Origin: Sinonovacula constricta
Taxonomy: Eukaryota; Mollusca; Bivalvia; Cardiida; Solecurtidae
DNA length: 64,000 nucleotides
Direction: 5' to 3'
Assembly (NCBI GenBank): GCA_007844125.1
Contig: CM017572.1
Span: 24,093,879-24,157,878 of the forward strand
The notes below the pieces were generated by a model. It saw only the letters and a list, made by a program, of their open reading frames with translations. It searched no databases and was not told where the DNA came from. Each line of letters starts with the position of its first letter. Positions within the stretch are counted from its first letter, which is position 1. The position numbers and the translations under genes were made by a program. Shown here piece by piece: positions 59,401-63,773 of the stretch.

Positions 59401-61608
59401 CCATTAATGTCAGTGTGGTCAGCAAGGTTTCTTTTCTCTTCATACCATATATTAATATCTAAAGCTATGAAGGGGCGCCAGAAGCGTAGTGGTAGGGTCG
59501 CCGATTTGTAACTCCGCTGAATGCTTAACCTCTCACCGCATGGGTTCAAGTCCCCGGTTGGGGCGAAAGATGTGAGAAGGTCTTCCAGCTGACCTGCAGT
59601 GGGCCATTTGTTCCACCTAGACATTTATCTGGGATCTTCCTCCACTAAATAGCTGGGCATCGCTATAATGATCATAACTGGTCGCTGCTATGTTTTACAG
59701 AAACAAAAACAAACAAAACAAACAATGCTATGGCATAAACACTCACCAGGTCTTTTGACGCCGAATGATGCCAGTCGATGGAAAATCTCTGCAATCTCAG
59801 GCAGATACGGTCCAATCAGATTAGGTACAGATGGAAGCAGAATAGTGACTATAGTAACTGCAGTCATCAGAACTTGGATATTCGTCTCAGACTGAAAGAA
59901 CCAAATGAAAAGGTTATAATGTACAAAAAAGGAGAAATTAATTACTTAAATTAATGTTCATGTTTATTGGGTTCATCATCCCACCAACAGTATTTCAGTT
60001 ATCTGGAGACGGTGTCCATTTGAAGCAGACAATGTGCTGCCTTCAATGCGTATAGCATGCCGTGAACACCTGGCATGATACCACAACCAATCACATTATC
60101 CTGCTACCTGGCCAACCAGTTGTGGAACTACCCTCATATTTGCTTGAGAGTTAGCAAGTGAGATATACCACTACCATTTTTAACGACTTTGGTATGTCAC
60201 AGCCCAGGATTGAACCTGGGGCCTTCAGATTAATGTATATTTCGTTTAATGTTTACACACAGTAATAATGAGATTCACGCGAAAAGTATTCAAGTTAATA
60301 TGTTATCCTTGAAAGTGACTTCCCTCCTAACGCTCGAGGCTAGCGGACGGCATTACGCCCAACTCATCGAGTCAGTATAATGAACCGGCCAGGTTCAGTC
60401 CCTTGGCACCTCATAAGAGTCCCTGGGAACCTCATAAGTGCCCCTGTGCTATAATGTTAGAAATGTTGCTGCACAGTATCAGCAAAAATGCTGGCAAATC
60501 CCTTCCCATCCCTATCCTTGAAAATGAACGCTTTTATGTTTATTGTGGTTGATATAATCTTTGAAACGTCTTCATTAAAGCTTCAGATTAAATGGTCTAT
60601 AAAAATGTATAATGTTTTCAGTGTTAAGTTTAATCAATTTAAAAGGAATATCAGACCAATATATATTTATTATCTTTTGAGATGACTTTGAATGTTCATT
60701 TTTAGTAATAAACTTGTTGCTTTGCAATGTTGTGCTAAATCAATGGTTCAGCATTTTCCACCAGAGGACAGTTATGACGTCAATTTTGTGACGCAAATGC
60801 CAAATGGTTATATATATATAAATATATATAATTCTCATAAATTCTTCATGAATTCCATTATAAATTATATTGAACATTTGATTTGCAGAACATGATTAAA
60901 GTAAATATTTATAATTTTATGTCATAATGTCAGTTTTTAATTATTATAGCATTGGCAAATTTCATTGACGTTTCTGGAAAAATACACTTAAAGACAAATT
61001 GGGCACTGTATCAGGTGAAATTGAAGACACTGTCTATTGGAAATGTTGACACAGTAAACTGAACTTACAATACTTACAAAAACTTAACATGTCATCTCTT
61101 GAACAATTTTGTTTCAAATAGACCGGTTTTCTTTTCATTACTTGCAGTTGAGAAACCTGTGACATGGTGTAAGAGCTCTGTAAAACTGGTTTAAGCTCCC
61201 CAGTCTGTCTTTTTTGCCGAGTGAACGTGAAAAGACGGTAACTGTTGGGTTTTAATGACTCGTCACTGGTTTGTTCTTACTTCAACATTTGGCTTGTGAA
61301 TACCTTTGACCTGTGCCCTTTCAATTTTTAGTATATGTTGCAATACTCATAGGACTTTGTCATATTTTCTAATTATAAAAAAATTAACAGTCTTTGATAG
61401 CAGTTTATAAACCCTTTACAGATTCAAATCCTCTTAAAGGGTGTGTACATACCTTTAGACATTTTAAGACATTCTTGAAGACTGGAACATTTGTGACTAG
61501 ACGAGGCAACCATGACGGATGTTTACACACTATGTGCAGCAACAGCTGCAGGGCACTCAGAGCATGTTCCTGGGACCGTATACCCTCACAGATCTTCTCC
61601 AAGACCGG
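22987..61608 (-). CDS. TSC1: TSC1 (hamartin) orthologue, 19 coding exons, 5' end outside window
   Basis: Hamartin stabilises tuberin (TSC2) and, with TBC1D7, forms the cytosolic/lysosomal complex that turns off Rheb and so mTORC1; it has no catalytic site itself. I joined exons at 61453-61608, 59747-59891, 58115-58272, 51817-51890, 51057-51229, 46783-46944, 44826-44902, 42229-42793, 37769-38079, 35869-36163, 34788-34928, 33320-33486, 32740-32870, 32060-32156, 30853-30948, 28747-28888, 26525-26682, 23652-23763 and 22987-23420. Each has AG/GT borders, and the phases chain without a break to a TAA at 22987-22989, giving 1197 residues. Human hamartin is 1164 residues, so with the missing N-terminus this protein is somewhat longer. 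Diagnostic blocks are the N-terminal HEAT-like core ([15 protein letters not shown]), the W-x-x-ETND segment, the WTHFGG block and a long C-terminal coiled coil starting with [19 protein letters not shown]. An extra exon between 51057 and 46944 cannot be excluded. Homology is from recall of the family, not a search. Confidence 0.95.
23652..23763 (-). CDS. TSC1: TSC1 exon e18 (end of coiled coil)
   Basis: A 112-nt exon (phase 0 in, phase 1 out) encodes [20 protein letters not shown] then [17 protein letters not shown]. It matches human [20 protein letters not shown] and YGRLEK, the last strongly conserved piece of hamartin. Borders are tttcag and gtaaga. Confidence 0.94.
23812..23962 (-). mobile_element. 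SINE-B body fragment in a TSC1 intron
   Basis: Body motifs TGTCTGGGTA and GCAGGTTAACTGG without the tRNA head. Confidence 0.72.
24475..24735. mobile_element. MITE-D partial copy 3
   Basis: Matches the second half of the family (GGCTATCTCTGC, then ATCAATGAACAGCA); the left end is missing. Confidence 0.6.
24715..26385. repeat. about 74-bp minisatellite, split by a MITE
   Basis: The unit contains GTTCTTATGCACTGCATAAA, AATACAAGAAAAATAAGCAA and GGGAGATAACTAAAAATGTA. Spacing of CTGCATA is 74-78 bp. The array is cut at 25400-25790 by the Mutator-like MITE copy 2. All within one TSC1 intron. Confidence 0.9.
25409..25789. mobile_element. Mutator-like MITE, copy 2
   Basis: The left end reads CAAACGAAACATCTCTGATA and the inverted right end CAGTCGGAACTCCTCGGG. 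A perfect 9-bp duplication CTTATGTTT lies at 25400-25408 and 25790-25798, inside the minisatellite. Internally collinear with 13093-13456. Confidence 0.82.
26388..26476 (-). mobile_element. SINE-B head fragment
   Basis: Only the tRNA-derived head, GGGCGCCCATGGTGTAGTGA on the minus strand, between the minisatellite and exon e17. Confidence 0.75.
26525..26682 (-). CDS. TSC1: TSC1 exon e17 (coiled coil)
   Basis: A 158-nt exon (phase 1 in, phase 0 out) encodes [20 protein letters not shown], a middle part with [12 protein letters not shown], and ends HEEELM. It corresponds to human RILELESHLAKKDHLLLEQ. Borders are cgacag and gtgggt. A SINE head lies 50 bp downstream of the donor. Confidence 0.92.
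27115..27279. repeat. large imperfect palindrome
   Basis: Arms 27115-27170 and 27222-27279 are inverted copies (AAAGTAATTTTATGTGCAAA and following) around a loop of about 50 bp. Flanks at 26930-27110 and 27345-27560 are related direct repeats (GAATTTAATGG, then GAAGTTTCC and GGTAACCAATTT). Confidence 0.8.
27891..28081 (-). mobile_element. SINE-A, old truncated copy
   Basis: Recognisable GAGATGGGGATC to TATCAGGTTC layout with many changes. Confidence 0.68.
28384..28617 (-). mobile_element. SINE-B, full length
   Basis: Head and body are complete; box B reads GGTTTGAGTCC. Confidence 0.88.
28747..28888 (-). CDS. TSC1: TSC1 exon e16 (coiled coil)
   Basis: A 142-nt exon (phase 0 in, phase 1 out) encodes [20 protein letters not shown] then [20 protein letters not shown]. 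It matches the human pattern [20 protein letters not shown]. Borders are catcag and gtaggt. Confidence 0.92.
29362..29592 (-). mobile_element. SINE-B, full length
   Basis: Head ending GGGGCGCCTGTGTCATGGTG on the minus strand with the full body. Confidence 0.88.
29621..29816 (-). mobile_element. SINE-A with internal deletion
   Basis: Head and distal end are joined after GTGCTGCC. Flanking CAATAATT on both sides suggests a target duplication. Confidence 0.85.
29960..30708. mobile_element. MITE-D copy 4, interrupted by a SINE
   Basis: Similar to 20201-20673 before 30178 and again after 30466, ending TGTCAGTTACCACCT. The SINE-A lies exactly in the middle. The left end is too diverged to place exactly. 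Confidence 0.6.
30179..30465 (-). mobile_element. SINE-A inside MITE-D
   Basis: Near full length. ATTACCTGGATGAT on the left and ATTACCCATATGAT on the right look like a diverged 14-bp duplication. Confidence 0.86.
30853..30948 (-). CDS. TSC1: TSC1 exon e15 (coiled coil)
   Basis: A 96-nt exon in phase 0 on both sides encodes [20 protein letters not shown] then [12 protein letters not shown]. Heptad-like, with borders ttcag and gtatgt. Because it is phase-neutral it could be skipped without a frameshift. Confidence 0.88.
31325..31835. repeat. about 32-bp minisatellite
   Basis: Units alternate ATAAAGTGGAATATGCAATT and ATAAAATGGAAAATGCAATT types joined by AAGAGTATATGAC. About 15 copies in a TSC1 intron. 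Confidence 0.9.
32060..32156 (-). CDS. TSC1: TSC1 exon e14 (coiled coil)
   Basis: A 97-nt exon (phase 2 in, phase 0 out) encodes [20 protein letters not shown] then [12 protein letters not shown], a typical coiled-coil sequence with no clear residue-level match to human. Borders are ttacag and gtatga. Confidence 0.88.
32336..32660. repeat. (ATC)n-rich microsatellite
   Basis: Imperfect CATCATCAT runs with recurring CATCTTTCTCAC interruptions, 80 bp from exon e13. Confidence 0.92.
32740..32870 (-). CDS. TSC1: TSC1 exon e13 (coiled coil)
   Basis: A 131-nt exon (phase 0 in, phase 2 out) encodes [20 protein letters not shown], then [20 protein letters not shown]. It starts with the same KDQL as the human exon region. 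It is heptad-like with frequent Glu, Gln, Lys and Leu. Borders are ttacag and gtagtt. Confidence 0.92.
33019..33272 (-). mobile_element. SINE-A, distal end missing
   Basis: A well-preserved head (box B GGTTCCATCCC) 48 bp downstream of the e12 donor; the distal 40 bp is lost. Confidence 0.87.
33320..33486 (-). CDS. TSC1: TSC1 exon e12 (start of the coiled coil)
   Basis: A 167-nt exon (phase 1 in, phase 0 out) encodes [20 protein letters not shown] followed by [20 protein letters not shown] and ending LEEQNKAM. It matches human PPSDEIRTLRDQLLLLHNQ, then [20 protein letters not shown], with few changes. In hamartin this begins the C-terminal coiled coil used for TSC2 and TBC1D7 assembly. Confidence 0.97.
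33531..34087 (-). mobile_element. old SINE-A interrupted by a younger SINE-A
   Basis: Diverged body at 33531-33691 and diverged head at 34030-34087 flank the younger copy. Confidence 0.72.
33706..34015 (-). mobile_element. SINE-A, young, perfect 14-bp target duplication
   Basis: GGTAACCAAGGTTA at 33692-33705 and 34016-34029 without a mismatch. Box B reads GGTTCGATCCC. Confidence 0.93.
34136..34320 (-). mobile_element. SINE-B-like, head truncated
   Basis: Body with GTCCAGATAATTTTTGGTGG, a diverged subfamily shared with 45185. Confidence 0.75.
34497..34728 (-). mobile_element. SINE-A, strongly decayed
   Basis: Recognised from TTTCACTGTGGGTAGCATGC and the GCCTCGTGTACCTGAA block. Confidence 0.55.
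34788..34928 (-). CDS. TSC1: TSC1 exon e11 (pre-coiled-coil block), NAGNAG acceptor
   Basis: A 141-nt exon (phase 1 in and out) encodes [20 protein letters not shown], then [10 protein letters not shown] and NWTHFG. It matches human [20 protein letters not shown] and VDWTHFGG. The acceptor is a tandem CAGCAG, so use of the second AG (exon from 34925) would remove a single Ala. The intron just upstream is a 38-bp minisatellite whose units copy this acceptor. Confidence 0.95.
34925..35310. repeat. 38-bp minisatellite reaching into the e11 splice acceptor
   Basis: About 11 units of TTTACTGCTGAAATATAGGA then AGGTATATGTTGAATGGG. Read on the TSC1 strand, units contain TATATTTCAGCAGTAAA, a copy of the acceptor and first exon bases. 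Confidence 0.9.
35869..36163 (-). CDS. TSC1: TSC1 exon e10
   Basis: A 295-nt exon (phase 0 in, phase 1 out) encodes a Ser/Thr-rich linker from [13 protein letters not shown] to TDDNQKT. It includes a C-x2-C pair (GVCSKCR) that could be a structural curiosity. Borders are tttccag and gtaatt. Sequence conservation is low, so support comes from phase and position. Confidence 0.83.
36895..37042. repeat. (ATC)n-rich microsatellite
   Basis: Imperfect ATC, ACC and ATT triplets in the intron between e9 and e10. Confidence 0.9.
37339..37615 (-). mobile_element. SINE-C, full length with 13-bp target duplication
   Basis: The head on the minus strand reads TAACTCAGGTGGTAGAGCGC (box A) and GGTTCAAACCCC (box B). 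GATACTATGATTA flanks both sides (37326-37338 and 37616-37628). SINE-C is my label for the third family. Confidence 0.92.
37769..38079 (-). CDS. TSC1: TSC1 exon e9
   Basis: A 311-nt exon (phase 1 in, phase 0 out) starts with the acidic [11 protein letters not shown], similar to the human [20 protein letters not shown] neighbourhood. It also contains an acidic [12 protein letters not shown] run. Splice borders are ctacag and gtggga. The rest is linker-like and not clearly alignable. Confidence 0.84.
39157..40497. mobile_element. repeat element with a core of seven 146-bp units
   Basis: ATGCTCCCCGAA at about 39182-39193 recurs inverted at 40483-40494 (the right one in a CCCCCGAAAG/TTTTCGGGGG hairpin). 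Between them lies the 146-bp array and an ACGGACGG-type simple repeat (40415-40455). This organisation resembles mollusc elements with central satellite arrays, as a structural analogy only. Confidence 0.65.
39347..40405. repeat. 146-bp satellite, seven copies at exact spacing
   Basis: The CAAGGTAG mark falls at 39421, 39567, 39713, 39859, 40005, 40151 and 40297, always 146 bp apart. Units include ACCTTGACCTTCAAGGT and CGACTTCAAATAACGAAG and are highly similar. Confidence 0.96.
41093..41374 (-). mobile_element. SINE-C, full length with 10-bp target duplication
   Basis: AGCGCAACAG at 41083-41092 and 41375-41384. The head box A reads AGCTCAGGTGGTAAAGCG on the minus strand. Confidence 0.91.
41385..42228. 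other. TSC1 intron, no repeat recognised
   Basis: AT-rich intron sequence up to exon e8, with nothing I can name. Confidence 0.5.
42229..42793 (-). CDS. TSC1: TSC1 exon e8 (large disordered linker exon)
   Basis: A 565-nt exon (phase 0 in, phase 1 out) starts [20 protein letters not shown] and ends VVQKLDIQD. It is open throughout and rich in Ser, Thr, Pro and Asp, as expected for the unstructured centre of hamartin, where most phosphorylation occurs. Alignment to the human protein is weak, so the call rests on frame, splice borders (tcatag and gtaaga) and position between two recognisable exons. Confidence 0.85.
42889..43213 (-). mobile_element. SINE-A, diverged full length
   Basis: Begins TTTGTTTATGTTTATTGGGT and ends at a decayed head. 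Confidence 0.84.
43391..43529 (-). mobile_element. SINE-A body relic
   Basis: Only CATGTTGTGAACATCTGACA and neighbouring body motifs remain. Confidence 0.4.
43525..44270. mobile_element. MITE-D copy 5, interrupted by SINE-C
   Basis: Left part 43525-43634 (TTTGGGGAATTTGGGC), right part from about 43880 (GTCAGAGTCGATTACCTGGA), with a SINE-C between. Confidence 0.6.
43635..43880 (-). mobile_element. SINE-C, head partly deleted
   Basis: Body and box B (GGTTCAAACCCC) present; box A lost. Confidence 0.84.
44250..44575. repeat. dispersed repeat, GACCTACTTTTTGACCCC type
   Basis: Shares TGACCTA, TTTTTGACCCC, CAAATTTGATGAAGATTGGA and TCTAGCGTGTTCACAAG with 62695-63015. No coding capacity. Confidence 0.65.
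44826..44902 (-). CDS. TSC1: TSC1 exon e7 (short)
   Basis: A 77-nt exon (phase 1 in, phase 0 out) encodes [20 protein letters not shown] and then SEDHEK. The repeated TP and PP pattern corresponds to the human GTPLGTPATSPPP region. The acceptor is ttgcag and the donor gtatga. Confidence 0.85.
45185..45388 (-). mobile_element. SINE-B-like, diverged
   Basis: Same subfamily as 34136: GAACCACCGGCGCAACGCAG and GGGTTCGATTCCC. Confidence 0.8.
46150..46205. repeat. ACC/ATC microsatellite
   Basis: Short triplet run in the intron between e6 and e7. Confidence 0.8.
46522..46728 (+). mobile_element. SINE-B-like, plus orientation
   Basis: Head GGCGCCAGTGGCCTTGTAAC, then the usual body, ending ACTGACCATAATTGG; antisense to TSC1. 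Confidence 0.8.
46783..46944 (-). CDS. TSC1: TSC1 exon e6
   Basis: A 162-nt exon (phase 1 in and out) encodes a Ser/Pro/Thr-rich linker including [16 protein letters not shown] and LAHPHTS. It matches the human region around MVCGMTTPPTSP and DLSHPYS. The acceptor is tttcag and the donor gtaagt. It joins e5 in frame directly; because the human linker is longer here, a missed exon in the 4.1 kb intron is possible. Confidence 0.88.
47058..47415. repeat. 24-bp minisatellite (GACCTTGATTGACACAGTGA)
   Basis: About 15 copies of CAGTGACCATGACCTTGATT then GACA, with shortened variants. Most units contain TCAAGGTCA on the minus strand. Confidence 0.93.
47887..48550. mobile_element. Mutator-like element with GGCCGCAAACC arrays at both ends
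   Basis: Both termini are arrays of CAAAAAGGCCGCAAACC-type units in inverted orientation (47890-47975 and 48465-48540) around an AT-rich core. The flanks TGTTGACGG (47878-47886) and TGTTGACAG (48551-48559) are a 9-bp duplication with one change. No ORF. Confidence 0.68.
48608..50826. mobile_element. 2.2-kb non-autonomous TIR element
   Basis: It starts AGACCATTTCAAAC and the inverted end at 50826 has the same 14 bases. Similarity resumes about 85 bp in with CAAAACTGGGGGCTCTT on both sides, giving long imperfect TIRs of about 110 bp. AATAAAT flanks both ends (48601-48607, 50827-50833). No transposase frame was found inside. Confidence 0.7.
51057..51229 (-). CDS. TSC1: TSC1 exon e5
   Basis: A 173-nt exon (phase 2 in, phase 1 out) begins with the split Arg and continues [20 protein letters not shown], matching human [20 protein letters not shown]. 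The second half (from VEGTWEEL to PPSIQ) is poorly conserved and Ser/Pro/Thr-rich, which marks the end of the N-terminal core. The acceptor is accag and the donor gttata, a weak but usable GT. Confidence 0.94.
51351..51560 (+). mobile_element. SINE-B, plus orientation
   Basis: Contains CGCATGGGTTCGAGTCCC and the complete body; box A region is degraded. Confidence 0.86.
51817..51890 (-). CDS. TSC1: TSC1 exon e4 (short)
   Basis: A 74-nt exon (phase 0 in, phase 2 out) encodes [20 protein letters not shown] and then ISST plus two bases of Arg. It matches the human segment reading MMEHVRIHPELVTGSKDHE. It was found by searching the 6.2 kb intron below e3 for this block. The acceptor is tttccag and the donor gtaggc. 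The preceding intron contains the nested transposon complex at 52096-56939. Confidence 0.93.
52639..52664. repeat. poly-G run
   Basis: About 23 consecutive G bases; a possible assembly or sequencing weak point. Confidence 0.9.
53189..53258 (-). pseudogene. possible first exon with SAM-domain-like start
   Basis: From an ATG at 53258 the minus strand reads [20 protein letters not shown], then TFKG, and reaches a good donor (gtgaat). The pattern V-x-x-FL-x-x-N-L-x-x-L-I-E-x-F resembles the first helices of a SAM domain. No matching second exon was found in the 1.1 kb below; the only promising acceptor there opens with an in-frame stop. The transposon at 53261 separates the ATG from its former upstream sequence at 56662 onward. 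It is read as a captured or broken gene fragment. Confidence 0.4.
53301..55740 (-). mobile_element. Jockey/CR1-like LINE, truncated inside the endonuclease
   Basis: One uninterrupted 752-codon frame (53476-55734) encodes a reverse transcriptase. Visible motifs are [12 protein letters not shown] (about residues 263-274), YRPISLTC (327-334), [10 protein letters not shown] (397-406), [13 protein letters not shown] (454-466) and the catalytic FADD (484-487). It continues into the thumb and C-terminal region ([13 protein letters not shown], then [10 protein letters not shown]). The N-terminus begins GDHSIF, which looks like the last catalytic block of the upstream endonuclease, so most of that domain is lost. 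The 3' end is a (TAGA)n tail at about 53301-53320 on this strand. The intact frame suggests a recent insertion. It sits directly against the left terminus of the Mutator-like element at 53261. Confidence 0.93.
53476..55734 (-). CDS. reverse transcriptase ORF2 of the LINE
   Basis: The product copies the element RNA at a nicked target. It has a linker (residues 1-180, basic helix-rich), a full palm with the two catalytic aspartates in FADD, and a C-terminal region. Typical complete proteins of this type also contain an N-terminal apurinic-like endonuclease, which is absent, so the element should be immobile unless helped. The frame has no stop or frameshift over 2.26 kb. Confidence 0.93.
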   Translation of the reverse strand: MYSYNYIRGDHSIFTVIANLKPKTIKQLPRNFILYRKANWTEFRKFMDSEKDRIIKICKFQNLNVDKLWEELKSSINTGISKYIPVKKIGSKFSLPWITQEIKRLIRKRDHLYVKLKKTKKTDPNTRAHFLNLKNLIKRKIKIAHENYIEYVLGNENPETEQDHPKSKFSTKKLYSVLKAAKQDAHGIPPLFDQSTGTTVSDNLSKADLLNKQFQSVFTPMSPLSLSQLCNATLINMNINCKNPKMPEIVIDLKGIIKLLGNLKPDKAAGPDSIKPLVLKELKLQIAPIIQILFQKSLDSGKLPMEWTSANVTPLFKKGAKNDPANYRPISLTCILCKTLEHIIASNLTVHFKNHNILYDLQHGFRERRSCETQLIQLVDDLARNLSTGQQTDLILLDFSKAFDKVSHLKLLYKLQEHGVDQRTVQWIKAFLIGRSQTVLLDGVNSKEVPVTSGVPQGSVLGPLLFLLYINDLPNHIKSQVRLFADDTAVYLVITDNQDCLKLQKDLQTLEAWEKLWEMEFNPGKCQVLNITRNKKKIKFGYKLHGQILEVVPSAKYLGIDISSDLSWNQHIDRITQNANKTLGFLRRNLPSKNQTIRQISYKSLVRPQLEYASSVWSPHTQCKINKIERIQRRAARWVKGQYSPYDSVTTMLNDLKWETLESRRTSARLCMFFKIVHGFVAISVPPYLVQPLRRTRHMHPLTYRQVHTKIDIFKYSFFPQTVVLWNQLPSTVVLQPDPDHFRQAINALNTA
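55794..56083 (+). promoter_or_regulatory. two direct copies of a CRE-bearing segment
   Basis: The segment ACATAGCGTGTGACGTCACT and the following ACGTTAAAG occurs at about 55785-55814 and again at 56067-56096. Each copy includes a perfect CRE palindrome TGACGTCA (55794-55801 and 56076-56083). They lie 240-530 bp upstream of the helicase fragment and may be its old promoter, duplicated. Function is inferred from the motif only. Confidence 0.4.
56328..56520 (+). pseudogene. RecQ-type helicase N-terminal fragment
   Basis: An ATG at 56328 opens a frame whose first 60 or so residues read like the start of a RecQ-family helicase: an [12 protein letters not shown] segment (the Q-rich approach), then [19 protein letters not shown] containing a Walker A (TGFGKS). 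After about residue 66 the frame runs through the inverted copy of the transposon terminus (56530-56569) and loses all resemblance; it ends at 56676. DEAH box and later motifs are absent, so no helicase activity is expected. This is probably one captured first exon. Confidence 0.65.
57161..57400 (+). mobile_element. SINE-B, full length, plus orientation
   Basis: The head reads GTGGCGTAGTGGTAGAGTTG and GGGTTCGAGTCCC; the full body ends CATAATTGATCCCTGCG. Confidence 0.9.
57598..58035. repeat. 30-bp minisatellite (CAAAATGGCTGACAGTG)
   Basis: Units of TCAAAATGGCTGACAGTGTT then TTAGTTTCCA, about 14 copies, ending 80 bp from exon e3. Confidence 0.92.
58115..58272 (-). CDS. TSC1: TSC1 exon e3 (most conserved hamartin core)
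   Basis: The exon is 158 nt (phase 1 in, phase 0 out), from AINAPDIF to FEEVVK. It holds the family signature [15 protein letters not shown] followed by a stretch ending [17 protein letters not shown], nearly collinear with human hamartin. This is the strongest single piece of evidence for the gene identity. A 30-bp minisatellite begins about 85 bp downstream of its splice donor. Confidence 0.97.
58341..58643 (-). mobile_element. SINE-A, full length
   Basis: Starts TTTGTTTGTTTATTGATTTT and ends ACCAGGTCCGGTG; close upstream of exon e3. Confidence 0.88.
58690..59170. mobile_element. cluster of three SINE-B pieces in opposite directions
   Basis: A head scrap at 58690-58755 (+), a full copy at 58757-58990 (-) and another at 58988-59170 (+) abut, forming an inverted pair. 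Confidence 0.8.
59471..59715 (+). mobile_element. SINE-B, full length, plus orientation
   Basis: The head reads GGGGCGCCAGAAGCGTAGTG and GGTTCAAGTCCCC; the body ends at AAACAAAAACAAAC, just before the e2 donor at 59746. Confidence 0.88.
59747..59891 (-). CDS. TSC1: TSC1 exon e2 (N-terminal HEAT-like core)
   Basis: The exon is 145 nt (phase 0 in, phase 1 out) and encodes [20 protein letters not shown] and then a segment ending FGVKRP. It matches the human helices around VLTTGVLVLITMLPMIP. The acceptor is ctttcag and the donor gtgagt. A tRNA-derived SINE in sense orientation ends about 30 bp upstream of the donor-side intron start, and another lies at 59960, upstream of the acceptor. Confidence 0.93.
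59960..60222 (-). mobile_element. SINE-A, head truncated
   Basis: Body complete; stops after box B (GGTTCAATCCTGG). Confidence 0.85.
60311..60511 (+). mobile_element. SINE-C, headless, plus orientation
   Basis: Body CTTCCCTCCTAACGCTCGAG to GGCAAATCCCTTCCCATCCC; contains a short internal duplication (CTCATAAG). Confidence 0.82.
61453..61608 (-). CDS. TSC1: TSC1 exon e1 (N-terminal HEAT-like core)
   Basis: The exon is 156 nt, enters in phase 0 and leaves in phase 0, encoding 52 residues from PVLEKI to KCLK. It aligns with the human stretch that reads LLGHVIRLQPSW and LLPSLLKCLK. The acceptor is tttcag and the donor gtatgt. This is the most upstream exon I can find in the window. Its phase-0 entry means the preceding exon, beyond 64000 or hidden in the last 2.4 kb, must end on a complete codon. 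Confidence 0.93.
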
Positions 61609-61827
61609 CTGAAACAAATAGAAGACACGAGCTGTCAGTATACAGAACACTCAACTTTTCTGAATGCTGTTTAATGAAAATTTATTCTAAAAAGTGACAA
61701 AGTTTGCCAAACGTAATTTCAGAATTACATGTCCTTTTACAATTTGTTCTGCTTTTAATAGAAGACAAAACTTTTACAGTTTGAATTTGAAATCATTTTG
61801 AGAAATGAATCTTAATAAAATGGTTAG

Positions 61828-62106
61828 GGATTTAATAGGATTTGCCTGCTTTTTTGTTTATACTGTACAGCGACATTTCTATCATTATAGCACAGGTGCA
61901 CTTTTGAGCTGCCCAGGGACTGAACCCGGCCAGTCCATTATACTGACACCGATGAGTCAGGTGTAATGCTGTCCCCTTAGCCCTGAGTGTTAGGAGGGAA
62001 GCCACTACTACCAACTTTAAAGTCTTTGGTTTAACCAGGCAGGGGTTTGAACCGCGACCTCCTGATCTGCAAGCCGACGCTCAACTGTTTGATCTATTGC
62101 AGTCAG
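61828..62106 (-). mobile_element. SINE-C, diverged full length
   Basis: Layout as at 37339, with a decayed box A. Confidence 0.85.
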
Positions 62107-62269
62107 TTAAACAAATACAATGTGGATACTGAAAAGCAGATCATGACAAGGGCTTAACTTTCTCTTTCTTCAAAAAGTGAAGCTAAAAACAAGGAGGTCA
62201 TGATGGTTCTTCATCACTAAACTTAAGATATGGGCTTTTTGTGGGCTTATATCAGGCATCAATAATAAA

Positions 62270-62345
62270 TACCTCATTTATATAGTGCTCTTATCATAAT
62301 ATGTATGTTCAAAAGCGCTTTACAAAATTACTTACATAACTTTGA
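62270..62345. repeat. short TATAGTGC / AAAGCGCTTTACAAA element
   Basis: CTCATTTATATAGTGCTC and CAAAAGCGCTTTACAAAATT, a motif pair I associate with widespread short repeats in marine invertebrates; identity is uncertain. Confidence 0.45.
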
Positions 62346-62694
62346 AAGAACATAAAAAACATGATGAAATGTCAATTCAGCATGAAAACAGTTAGTTATT
62401 TAAAATAGTCCATAAAAAAAACAACCTTCTAACTCAAACAATAAGAGATACATAGATTAAAATGAAAACTTAAAATGAAATAATAAACAGATATCTTCTC
62501 ATTAAATATAGAAATGTAGACAGAGTGTAAGAACAATTTTGATTAATGCTAAAATGTTCAATGATGTATGATAGCTTAAAAAGATAGGTGCATTTTTAAA
62601 GGTTACCCATGTACTGCGTTCTTTAAGATCAAGTGATTAAGAGTTAAGAGCAAATTACTTAAAAAATCTTTGGTGAAAATTGGGTCATAAAGAG

Positions 62695-63015
62695 ACCTCA
62701 GGGGTGTTCACAATGCTTTTTAGGTTTCGACCTAATGACCTACTTTTTTGAACCCAAGTGGTCTAGTTGTGAACTCATCTAAAACTTAATGCAGGCTAAT
62801 GTTCTGACCAACCGTGGGGAAGATTTGGCCATAAATGGGGCCTCTATCGTGATCACAAGGTTTTTCTAAAATTTGACTTGGTGACCTAGTTTTTCACCCC
62901 AAGTGACACAGTTACAAACTCATCAGAGATGTCTTGCAGACAAAAATTCTATCCAAGTTTGATGAAGACTGGATAAAACTGTTGCCTCTAGCGAGTTCAC
63001 AAGCAAATTGTTAAT
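62695..63015. repeat. dispersed repeat, GACCTAGTTTTTCACCCC type
   Basis: Two tandem-like subunits, each with a TGACCTA..TTTTT..CCC start; the same family as 44250-44575. Confidence 0.65.
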
Positions 63016-63773
63016 TACTCTCGGGTTTCAGAAAAGCACACCTTGAATACGCTGTAGAACCTGTAGTAGAACCTGTGACATGGACTTTTTCTCTTTAATA
63101 ACAGTGTGTTGCTATGAGTTGGCATAAGATTTCCTATTTTGAAGGTAATCTTAATTTTTTGGTGTCAAAAGGAAGCTGAAACCATGTAGAATTAAAATAA
63201 AGCAAATATCTTTAACACTTATGCACATAATGGATTGATCATCTTTTACTGAAAGTACATATTTCATTGAAATTTGGGGGTTACTGACATGCACTTTGAT
63301 AGTATGTGCATTCTACAAAGTAGAATCTTCTTGCAAGTTACAAAAGTTGACTTGTCTCTGGGTCTTTCTGACAGGAAATAATGAGTGCTTTTCATCTATG
63401 CATGGGGGTCAATCACGCTGGGTCATGGTGCAATTTGTTTTCAACTTTTCTTGACTTACTATAGAATACAGAACAAACTTATTTAGTGTGTCTTAACTAG
63501 AAGGAATCCATGTTTCAAGTTGAAAGTAAATCCAAAGTAAAGTGTTGAAATTATGTGTAAAAAAACACTGTTTTAATCAACTTAGTAAAATTATAAAAGA
63601 ATAAGTAGAGTTAGATATAGGGTCCCTTTGCACTGCACTTTTACATGGTATCTCTTTTCCATGTTATCCATAAATCCATGCTTAGTGTTTTAGTTATGCT
63701 GGTCAAGAGAGTAAGAAAACAATGACATCACCATCACTACGACAAAGTGATCGATATGTGTCTTTTATTTTAT